DNA of 64,000 bases from Strigamia acuminata (Eukaryota; Arthropoda; Chilopoda; Geophilomorpha; Linotaeniidae). Within the stretch, counting starts at the first letter, position 1; every line of letters starts with the position of its first letter. The notes under the pieces were generated by a model, which saw nothing but the letters and a program-made list of their open reading frames with translations, had not been told where the DNA came from and did not search any database. Positions 62,101 through 64,000 of this stretch are shown piece by piece. The stretch spans positions 3,125,605 to 3,189,604 of the forward strand of contig OX442321.1 of assembly GCA_949358305.1 (NCBI GenBank), written 5' to 3'. Position numbers and translations under genes: made by a program.

Positions 62101-63280
62101 ATATTTTCTCATTCCCCGAATGGGAAGATAATAGGCCTAGTTTGTGTACATGTCTAAGACACTGAGACGTCCTTGGAACGTCCTGTATGTCATCAGCGTG
62201 GGTGGTCCAGCAGTCTGCACAATAAAAAAACTACTAAATCAATTCCGAATTTACATTTTTCCTTTTTTCATCCAACAAATTCGACCACAAAACTGTTCAA
62301 AATGCGAGACACAAACCGTTTCTTTCGCGCTGTGCTCGCGCCATGCTTGCAATACGAGTATCGCCATCTAGTGCTCGAATTTCGAACCCCAACTCACCAA
62401 TACAAAATGTCGTTGGCTTCGTACCGCTGGTACCGTACCGCCTTACACAAAGCTCTTAATCCAGGCTCCCTTACGAATGCCAGAGCTTCCAACCGCTTCA
62501 AATAATAATATATAGTATTCAAGTCCTGTAAAAATAAAAATAATAAACAAAAATTATTATAAATGAATCAAAATAAAAATAAAAACGAAAAAAAAATCCA
62601 AAAATTAAATATTTTTAGAAAATGAATTAAATAAAATAAAATAAAATAATCTCAGGTATCTTAAAAATCTTGTACTACAACTTTTATTCAGAAAGGGGAC
62701 CATCTAAGATGGCTGCCAGACCTTCAAGGTCAATAGTCTGCAACACAAATGGAAAGAAGAAGAAAAAAATGTAATAAAAATGAAATGGAGAATAAAAGCG
62801 GAGTAAAAGCGATTCATTAACCCAAAACAAAGCAGAAATATATAATGTAAATATTCCTTTTGCAAATCTAATTAAACTCCCCAACATCTGCCACGTTCAG
62901 GATATTCACCCTTTAATGCCAATGCCTTTCCCCCTCGCTCAGGTATTTTAATTGCTGTCACCTTTCAGCCAAACCCAGAAAAATAAAAAAAATCAATTTT
63001 TAGGGGTAAATAAAAAAATAAAAAATAAAAAAAATAATTTTTAGGAATTAAATTAATTAAATTCCAATTTAAAAAATAAAAACTAAAATTTTTATGCTTT
63101 TTTATCGTTATTTCTAATTTTTAAAATCCGACGGTAATCGCGCGCGCATGCCGCGACGAGTCGACTCGGCGCGGCAGGCGAATCGAATCTCCGTCCAACG
63201 ATCAAACTCACTTGATTGTTTCTCTCGTCGGGATGCCTGAGCAAACTGTTGATGAACTGACGGTCAACAAAACCAGCCAT
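20194..63280 (-). CDS. Gef26: PDZ-GEF (RAPGEF2/6), Rap guanine-nucleotide exchange factor, 22 coding exons
   Basis: Minus-strand exons: 63212-63280, 62398-62525, 61533-61616, 52837-52912, 35688-35837, 34903-35127, 29723-29827, 29251-29664, 28911-29075, 28735-28842, 27668-27871, 27485-27593, 27171-27420, 26008-26415, 25268-25325, 25021-25197, 24197-24508, 23374-23520, 23023-23284, 22054-22167, 21732-21986, 20194-20477. Phases agree throughout; 4104 bases, 1367 residues. The protein follows human RAPGEF2/6 from MAGFVDRQF (human MASYVDNSF) to the final EEAQVSAV (human ENEQVSAV). Domains: cNMP-like 24-119, acidic linker 170-244, cNMP 280-410, RasGEF-N 418-508, PDZ about 520-613, RA about 710-835, RasGEF about 855-1085, PDZ-ligand VSAV at the end. 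It catalyses GDP-GTP exchange on Rap1/Rap2 at membranes and junctions; the cNMP domains of this subfamily are not thought to be classical cAMP sensors. Called Gef26 or dizzy in Drosophila. The start is chosen by homology; another in-frame ATG lies at 63298. Confidence 0.95.
20510..20598. repeat. ACATTTTAGAC-type degenerate tandem repeat, left part
   Basis: TTTTAGACTAAA and CACATTTTAGACT units match the array at 21230-21545. The piggyBac-like element is inserted inside this repeat field. Confidence 0.65.
20603..21205. mobile_element. piggyBac-like non-autonomous element, 603 bp, between TTAA sites
   Basis: Exactly bounded by TTAA on both sides (20599-20602 and 21206-21209). The left end is CCCTCCCCACCCCAACCTAG followed by GGGTCAATTTTGACCCC; the right end, reversed, is CCCTAGCAGCCCCAACCT and then GGGTCATTTTTGACCCC. 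TTAA targets, CCCT termini and the palindromic GGGTCANTTTTGACCC subterminal motif are hallmarks of piggyBac. Inside, no convincing transposase frame remains, so it needs a transposase in trans. It sits in the last intron of the PDZ-GEF gene. Confidence 0.88.
21230..21545. repeat. About 20-bp tandem array (TTTTAGACTCCAAAATGCAC)
   Basis: Fifteen or so degenerate copies of AAAATGCACATTTTAGACTC. It continues the repeat left of the piggyBac-like insertion. Confidence 0.85.
22270..22990. repeat. 21-bp minisatellite array
   Basis: About thirty copies of a unit such as AAAAACTGATTTTGTGGGTC+T, with a variant AAAAGTAATTTTGTGGGTCT and an internal higher-order duplication (GTAGACCTAAAAGTAATTTT occurs twice in succession). 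It fills most of PDZ-GEF intron 19. Confidence 0.9.
23565..24080. repeat. 19-20-bp tandem arrays (GTCGGAATAGTCAG and AGTTCGAAAAATCAG)
   Basis: Four near-perfect 19-bp copies at about 23575-23650, then diverged 20-bp copies of AAAATCAGAAAAAAGTTCGA at 23830-23945. Intronic. Confidence 0.88.
24645..24925. repeat. 19-bp tandem array (AAAAATACGGTATTATTGC)
   Basis: About thirteen copies, the central ones identical. Because 19 is not a multiple of 3, the array is open in several frames and makes spurious peptides of the [16 protein letters not shown] type. The unit contains TACGGTATTATT, similar to MITE termini nearby. Confidence 0.92.
25440..25965. repeat. Composite array of AAAATGGC modules with alternating strand symmetry
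   Basis: Modules TTTTTCGTCAAAAATGGC, GTTTTTAGCCATTTTTC and AATGTAAAAATGGCTG recur in varying order. AAAATGGC and its complement GCCATTTT alternate, so the array can fold into many hairpins. Confidence 0.88.
26315..26345 (-). repeat. (AGC)n microsatellite coding for a serine run
   Basis: Read on the minus strand it is six AGC codons after AACAGC, giving SNSSSSSS just before the RA domain, within coding exon 14. Confidence 0.85.
26445..26975. repeat. About 31-bp tandem array with TGATCATTTTTCACTC
   Basis: Roughly sixteen copies of GAAAATTACGAAAATGATCA + TTTTTNACTC; many copies contain the palindrome TGATCA. It lies in PDZ-GEF intron 13. Confidence 0.9.
27485..27871 (-). other. PDZ-GEF exons 11-12: PDZ domain
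   Basis: Exon 11 reads [20 protein letters not shown], then [20 protein letters not shown] and [10 protein letters not shown]; exon 12 reads [20 protein letters not shown] and [12 protein letters not shown]. The carboxylate-binding loop GFGI and the GDQILEVNG signature of the family are intact. The PDZ domain of PDZ-GEFs binds junctional partners. Acceptor CCCAACAG at 27872; donors CAG|GTGAAA and CTCG|GTAGGA. Confidence 0.93.
28080..28510. repeat. 21-bp tandem array (AAAAATCGACAAATTTGCTT)
   Basis: About fifteen copies, nearly identical between 28205 and 28370, diverged outward. It lies in PDZ-GEF intron 10. Confidence 0.9.
28735..29075 (-). other. PDZ-GEF exons 9-10: RasGEF-N (REM) domain
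   Basis: Exon 9: [36 protein letters not shown] and [10 protein letters not shown]. Exon 10: [20 protein letters not shown] then [12 protein letters not shown]. Human: [53 protein letters not shown] domains pack against and stabilise the catalytic RasGEF core. The exon 10 donor GAG|GTCAGT (28735) gives the conserved join ERE-KM; a second in-frame donor AAC|GTAAGC lies 39 bases further (28696). Confidence 0.93.
29105..29225. repeat. CGATAT-rich repeat shared with about 44.45-44.77 kb
   Basis: CATTTAAACTAAACAAGCGA, TATAAAACGATATA and ATATTATTATTTAATTTCCA occur in the same order at about 44605-44765, where an insertion of about 80 bp separates the blocks. It fills the short intron 8 of PDZ-GEF. 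Confidence 0.7.
29251..29827 (-). other. PDZ-GEF exons 7-8: second cNMP-binding domain
   Basis: Exon 7 has [18 protein letters not shown], exon 8 [20 protein letters not shown], then [36 protein letters not shown] and [17 protein letters not shown], ending GHIVIK. These match human PDZ-GEF almost word for word ([34 protein letters not shown]). The phosphate-binding cassette lacks the canonical RAA pattern of a high-affinity cAMP site, as in the whole subfamily. Confidence 0.93.
30076..30944. mobile_element. 869-bp DNA transposon derivative with perfect 85-bp inverted repeats and a 7-bp target duplication
   Basis: 30076-30160 (CAAGGACGACTACTCCAATG...) is the exact reverse complement of 30860-30944, with no mismatch over 85 bases as read. 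The flanking heptamer GTGTCGG occurs at 30069-30075 and 30945-30951. The inside (30161-30859) has no credible transposase. Long perfect arms imply recent insertion or arm conversion. A 7-bp duplication is compatible with some P-type or other cut-and-paste families, but I leave the superfamily open. It lies in PDZ-GEF intron 6. Confidence 0.9.
31190..31510. repeat. About 36-bp tandem array (AATTTGCTTAAATTTCAACG...)
   Basis: Seven or eight diverged copies combining TTTTTCGTGTTTTAATT with AAAATTTGCTCAATTTCAACGA-type sequence. Confidence 0.8.
32451..32525. repeat. Dispersed repeat, inverted copy at about 47470-47600
   Basis: GGGAAATGATGTCATTTTTG, TTTTAAAATCGAAGTAAAAC, ACAAAATATTTTAATTTTTG here are found as the reverse complement at 47470-47540. 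It contains a near-CRE palindrome (TGATGTCA). Confidence 0.7.
32699..32886. mobile_element. MITE with GAACCAAAGATAAYATGGAC ends, copy 1 (188 bp)
   Basis: The left end GAACCAAAGATAATATGGAC and the right end, reversed, CAAACCAAGGATAACATGGA form inverted repeats. The centre (GTTGTCATCCCAGAATACAG, GGCGCCATC) recurs in the opposite orientation at 42259-42413. Copy 1 has about 33 extra bases near its left third. Confidence 0.85.
33640..34235. repeat. 20-bp tandem array (AAAATTGAATTTTTTGAACA)
   Basis: About 29 copies; those at 34010-34215 are almost identical, while the left part uses GGGTGTAAAAATTGAATTTT-type variants. Open in several frames, which produces spurious [12 protein letters not shown] peptides. 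Confidence 0.92.
34640..34820. repeat. About 31-bp tandem array (TTTTTAGCATTAAAACTCGT)
   Basis: Five copies of ATTTTTAGCATTAAAACTCG + TATTTTTAGCC, directly downstream of PDZ-GEF exon 6 (in transcript sense). Confidence 0.88.
35150..35195. repeat. (AAAT)n microsatellite
   Basis: Tetranucleotide run just outside the exon 6 acceptor. Similar runs lie at 38325-38375, 52322-52365, 56090-56148 and 60725-60750. Confidence 0.9.
35270..35575. repeat. ATTCGATTTTTTAAATGA-type tandem array in intron 5
   Basis: Units GATAATTCGATTTTT, TATGATAAAATATCGATTTT and GATTAATTNGATTTTTTAAA repeat with a higher-order period near 60 bp between 35340 and 35470. Confidence 0.85.
36225..36640. repeat. About 21-bp tandem array (AGAAAAACTCGAAAAACGAA)
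   Basis: Fifteen or more degenerate copies; purine-rich on the plus strand. The reading frames are lysine/asparagine-rich on plus and phenylalanine-rich on minus, both artefacts. Confidence 0.87.
37520..37835. repeat. AT-rich arrays GGAAAATTTAGAGAAAATTT and TTTTTCGAGAATTT
   Basis: Two adjoining arrays, period about 14-20: first A-rich (37520-37665), then T-rich (37670-37830), giving a purine/pyrimidine strand switch near 37670. Confidence 0.85.
38637..38760 (+). mobile_element. pogo/Tigger-like MITE, left end
   Basis: TA then CAGTCGACCCTCGCTAGAAC and TTCGTTATACCGAAAGGTCG, then ATCAAAATTATTTAACGTTCT as in the copy at the window start. Confidence 0.7.
39680..39775. repeat. TTTTAGCGA repeat related to the MITE at 42122
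   Basis: TACTTCATTTTAGCGATTTT followed by five further CATTTTAGCGA units. The motif equals the terminus of the element at 42122-42238 (TACTTCACTTTAGCGACGCC), so this looks like a terminus with internal amplification. Confidence 0.7.
40824..41240. mobile_element. Foldback MITE, 417 bp, with about 40-bp inverted repeats
   Basis: GGTTCACACTTGTGTTCACA...CTAGATGCAACGCAAG at the left is matched with two or three mismatches by the reverse complement of 41200-41240. The inside contains further GACGCAAC blocks. No clear target duplication. Non-coding. Confidence 0.85.
42122..42238. mobile_element. TA-flanked MITE, 117 bp
   Basis: TACTTCACTTTAGCGACGCC at the left and its exact reverse complement GGCGTCGCTAAAGTGAAGTA at the right; both outer dinucleotides are TA, as for Tc1/mariner insertions. 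The loop holds degenerate (AACCT)n, the insect telomere-type unit. Confidence 0.87.
42259..42413. mobile_element. MITE with GAACCAAAGATAACATGGAC ends, copy 2 (155 bp)
   Basis: The left end GAACCAAAGATAACATGGAC and the right end, reversed, GAACCAAGGATAACATGGAC are inverted repeats. The inside is the reverse complement of copy 1 at 32699-32886. It lies 20 bases from the previous MITE. Confidence 0.87.
44440..44770. repeat. CGATAT-rich repeat, second copy
   Basis: Shares CATTTAAACTACACAAGCAA, TATAAAACGATATA and TCGGATATTATTGTTTAATTTCC-type blocks with 29105-29225, here interrupted by about 80 bp. Confidence 0.65.
46250..46385. repeat. CCGATAYCGATA-rich repeat
   Basis: A dense series of ACCGATATCGATA, GCCGATACCGATAATCGG and GTCCGATACGATG words, a pattern usual in decayed palindromic elements. 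A fragment of a pogo-like repeat (ACCTCGCTATTACGAACACC) lies just upstream at about 46098. Confidence 0.6.
47470..47600. repeat. Dispersed repeat, inverted relative to 32451-32525
   Basis: AAAATATTTTGTGTTTTACTT, CAATTTTAAACCAAAAATGACATCATTTCC-type blocks are the reverse complement of the copy near 32.45 kb. Confidence 0.65.
48139..48560 (-). promoter_or_regulatory. CpG-richer block, candidate internal promoter/leader exon of PDZ-GEF
   Basis: About 400 bases stand out from the AT-rich intron by CpG content and lack of repeats. On the minus strand they end at a consensus donor GGAAAC|GTAAGTG (48139). No ATG here would continue in frame into exon 5, so it could only act as a leader exon, translation then starting at an internal ATG of exon 5. 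Unproven. Confidence 0.25.
49430..49700. mobile_element. Decayed TACCGTATTTT-type MITE(s)
   Basis: GTCTACTATTCGAGGGCGAC, GGTAAAATACGGTA, then CCAATTTTTGGTCGACTTTT and CATCTTACGATCTGCAAAAT. The second block recurs inverted at about 56205-56240, and the TAAGACGCAC end recurs at 959. Confidence 0.6.
49725..49926. mobile_element. hAT-like MITE, 202 bp, with 8-bp target duplication
   Basis: The ends TAGACCCCTGATAAATGC and, reversed, TAGACCCCGGATGTATATGC are imperfect inverted repeats. ACAATGAA flanks both sides exactly (49717-49724 and 49927-49934), an 8-bp duplication as made by hAT transposases. Partial copies lie at 3068, 11875 and 15140. The inside is A/T with TATGCGCATA palindromes and no coding capacity. 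Confidence 0.88.
51398..51710. repeat. 30-bp tandem array of CRE palindromes (TGACGTCA)
   Basis: About ten units of the type GAAAAATGGTCTTTGTGACG + TCATAACACT. Seven contain a perfect TGACGTCA, two read TGACGTCG and one is decayed to TAACGTTA. TGACGTCA is the full cAMP-response element bound by CREB/ATF-type bZIP dimers. The array lies in PDZ-GEF intron 4, about 1.1 kb downstream of exon 4. Whether it is used is unknown. Confidence 0.9.
51825..51970. repeat. About 36-bp A-rich tandem array
   Basis: Four copies of AAGTATAAAAAGGAAAAATA plus ATAAACAAAAACA. Open-frame peptides here are artefacts. Confidence 0.88.
52322..52365. repeat. (AAAT)n microsatellite
   Basis: Eleven AAAT units without interruption. 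Confidence 0.92.
52762..52822. repeat. (AAT)n microsatellite
   Basis: About 17 AAT units, 15-20 bases from the exon 4 donor of PDZ-GEF. Confidence 0.92.
52837..52912 (-). other. PDZ-GEF exon 4: end of first cNMP-like domain
   Basis: A 76-base exon isolated between introns of 8.6 and 17 kb. It encodes [20 protein letters not shown] then SELVV, matching human [27 protein letters not shown]. Acceptor TTCATAG, donor GTCGTG|GTAAGT. Length and phase (2 in, 0 out) fit both neighbours. Confidence 0.93.
54350..54790. repeat. About 30-bp tandem array (CAAATTTTCCACAGAAAAAC)
   Basis: Twelve or so degenerate copies of AAACCCAAATTTTCAACAGA + AAACATCAAA. Cytosine is strongly strand-biased. Confidence 0.87.
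55925..56148 (+). mobile_element. SINE- or non-LTR-like 3' end with (AAAT)n tail
   Basis: A GC-richer block with GATCCCGGCGCTTCTCAGCC and GGGACGGTAAAAGCCG-type sequence runs into a tail of about 14 AAAT units. Such a tail is usual for SINEs and some LINEs. I cannot identify the RNA head or a target duplication. Confidence 0.45.
56150..56500. mobile_element. TACCGTATTTT/TAAGACGCACC-type MITE, decayed copy
   Basis: GGACCGTAAGCCGCACTTAT, CTTTGAAAAGTCGACCAAAA, TTGGGTTGCGTCTGTATAG, and at the right TTTGGGGTGCGTCTTATCGT + ATGCAAAATACAG. The ends are related in inverted orientation; the shared inner block also occurs at 49.65 kb. Confidence 0.6.
56579..56701 (-). pseudogene. Non-LTR retrotransposon reverse-transcriptase fragment
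   Basis: The minus-strand frame reads [18 protein letters not shown], the RT fingers/palm motif usually G-x-x-QGDPLSPLLFN in LINEs (here QAD instead of QGD). No catalytic YADD box follows and the frame soon stops, so this is a relic. Only about 40 residues remain. Confidence 0.6.
57525..57965. repeat. 22-bp tandem array (GCATTTATACACGAAAAAAT)
   Basis: Nearly identical copies at 57535-57680, then diverged GTGCATTTTTGCACATAAAA units that contain the hairpin TGCATTTTTGCA. Confidence 0.92.
58560..58655. repeat. CTGCAG-rich palindromic repeat, part 1
   Basis: TTCTGCAGAATTCTGCATGC and CTGCAGAAAAACTTTCTGCA type words, the same family as 59330-59815. Confidence 0.85.
58984..59048 (+). pseudogene. 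Possible second reverse-transcriptase relic
   Basis: The frame reads [20 protein letters not shown], reminiscent of the LINE RT segment just after the YADD box (A-x-x-x-GLxLNxxKCE). The match is short and the flanks are broken. Confidence 0.25.
59330..59815. repeat. CTGCAG/GAATTC-rich palindromic repeat, part 2
   Basis: A mosaic of four or five longer units of the type GGCTGGCAATTTTTCTGCAG + AATTCTGCATGCTCTGCAGA. TTCTGCAGAATTCTGCAGAA is itself a near-perfect palindrome, so the region can form many hairpins. Confidence 0.88.
60757..60768 (-). CDS. Candidate alternative first coding exon of PDZ-GEF (MAEQ)
   Basis: On the minus strand AACAAAAATGGCTGAACAA|GTGAGT: an ATG in strong context, four codons, then a consensus donor in phase 0. 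Phase 0 would join exon 5 (IDYPD...) and bypass exon 4, giving a protein without the first cNMP-like domain. The 200 bases upstream are richer in GC than the surrounding intron. Could equally be chance. Confidence 0.25.
61533..63280 (-). other. PDZ-GEF exons 1-3: start and first cNMP-like domain
   Basis: Exon 1 encodes [20 protein letters not shown] and exon 2 [20 protein letters not shown] to EANDILY, like human ERTPQDLEIVYSYLHGMEAL...EANEVLYY. Exon 3 has [20 protein letters not shown], nearly identical to human [19 protein letters not shown]. Joins are CAA|GTGAGT (phase 0), TATTG|GTGAGT (phase 2) and AGCAG|GTAGGA (phase 2). The opposite strand of exon 2 carries an open frame that is only its shadow. 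Confidence 0.93.
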
Positions 63281-63646
63281 AACGGTCAATTGAGGCATCA
63301 ATAAACGTATTTGTGTGTCAAGACGATGAAAAATACAAAATATATCTAGAAAAATATAAAAAAACATTTTAAAAATAATAAAATTTTGACAATTCAAGGC
63401 GCGACTTACAAAAGTGCAAGTTTCAACTCCATGTGAATTCCAGTTGTGTTCGTTTGGCCGTCATGTTGATCCGAGTGTTGTGCAGGTTGTTTGACGAGTC
63501 CGGGGAGAGTTGTGAGCAGTCATAGCGTCGTTGGTTGATTTTTTTCGGCTTGTTTGGTCGGTTTTTATCAATTTGGGCAGCGTTAAGTGAATTCGCGGGC
63601 GTGGTTGGTTAGATAGCGAGTGAAAAGTGGTCAGCCGTGGTCGAGG
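63281..63646 (-). promoter_or_regulatory. PDZ-GEF 5'UTR and probable bidirectional promoter
   Basis: On the minus strand a donor TTTT|GTAAGTCGCG (63410) and an acceptor TTTTTCTAG (63346) define a possible 64-base 5'UTR intron just before the start ATG at 63280. From 63420 to 63740 the sequence is GC- and CpG-richer and non-repetitive, and a plus-strand candidate exon begins at 63647, so a shared promoter is likely. Confidence 0.45.
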
Positions 63647-63742
63647 ATGAGTCTGGTTTCAAGTGTGTCAGCAGGGCCAGGTCACGGGTGCCTACGGGGC
63701 GCACAAACTACTCTCTACTCGAGGTCGTCAACAGGAGCTCAG
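63647..63742 (+). CDS. Candidate first coding exon of a divergent gene (partial)
   Basis: ATG at 63647 (A at -3) opens MSLVSSVSAGPGHGCLRGAQ, then TTLYSRSSTGAQ, ending GCTCAG|GTAGGA at 63742 in phase 0. An in-frame TAG lies 33 bases upstream of the ATG, which fixes the start. I do not recognise the peptide; it is short and low in hydrophobic residues. The rest of the gene would lie beyond the right edge. An untranslated or chance open frame is possible. Confidence 0.4.
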
Positions 63743-64000
63743 GTAGGATGGATGCCAATATAGGCAAATGTAAACAAATGTTGAGGGTGAAAAAACTGGA
63801 ATGGAAAGATTTTTAATTAGATTTTATTTTTTTTTTTATTTTTTTTTTTTTTTAGGAAATATAAATAAATGATGGTTTTTATTTATTTATTTTTTTTGTG
63901 AGTTGGGTTTTATAATTTTTCGGATTGGAAATTATGGAAATGTGTGGTGTGGAAAAGTTATTTTTGTTTGGGTTGTTGGTTTTTGTTAGTTTGTTTTGGA
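63743..64000. other. Right-edge sequence, probable intron
   Basis: T-rich sequence with poly-T/AAAT patches (63820-63895). No coding sequence seen. Confidence 0.4.

Noticed and set aside
62302-62505. Plus-strand frame starting [20 protein letters not shown]
   Set aside because: It is the antisense shadow of PDZ-GEF exon 2, which on the minus strand matches the family and fits both splice phases.
62684-62760. Possible PDZ-GEF exon [17 protein letters not shown] with acceptor GTTGCAG
   Set aside because: Ends in a stop and cannot join exon 2; exons 1 and 2 already join directly with the conserved NNQ-DLN sequence.

Overview
This is an AT-rich, intron-rich animal nuclear sequence, most likely from an insect or another arthropod. 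The support is interstitial (AACCT)n, i.e. TTAGG-type telomeric repeat, consensus GT-AG introns with typical arthropod branch and acceptor tracts, a stumps/Dof-type adaptor gene, and many short DNA-transposon derivatives (piggyBac-like, hAT-like, Tc1/mariner/pogo-like). I cannot name the species. There is no bacterial feature: no operon, no CRISPR, no rRNA and no tRNA that I can support.

Layout. (1) 1-2365, minus strand: the 5' three coding exons of an LRRC20-like leucine-rich-repeat protein; its 3' end lies off the left edge. (2) 2.4-14.5 kb: no gene body, but minisatellites, MITEs and a candidate upstream coding exon (6614-6701) for the next gene. (3) 14580-19445, plus strand: a complete 12-exon gene for a Dof/Stumps-BCAP-BANK family adaptor, 879 codons from the exon-internal ATG. 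(4) 20194-63280, minus strand, tail to tail with the adaptor: a complete 22-exon gene for a PDZ-GEF (RAPGEF2/6; Drosophila Gef26/dizzy), 1367 codons, with all intron phases matching and the family order cNMP-like, cNMP, RasGEF-N, PDZ, RA, RasGEF, C-terminal VSAV. (5) 63647 onward, plus strand: a possible first coding exon of a divergent gene running off the right edge.

Most of the remaining sequence is dizzy intron, including introns of about 17 kb and 8.6 kb. It is filled with AT-rich tandem arrays with unit lengths near 20 or 31 bp and with non-autonomous DNA transposons. Several transposons can be delimited to the base by terminal inverted repeats and target duplications: a 603-bp piggyBac-like element between TTAA sites, a 202-bp hAT-like element with an 8-bp duplication, and an 869-bp element with 85-bp inverted repeats and a 7-bp duplication. 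Non-LTR retrotransposon remains are few.

The two complete genes both belong to receptor-tyrosine-kinase and small-GTPase signalling. The adaptor couples FGF-receptor-type kinases to SH2 proteins and probably PI3K; PDZ-GEF activates Rap1 at junctions. Their adjacency does not by itself show a functional link. I found no clearly new biological system. The most checkable new items are the transposon families, a 30-bp tandem array of CRE palindromes at 51.4-51.7 kb, two in-frame alternative donors in the PDZ-GEF gene, and candidate alternative first exons.
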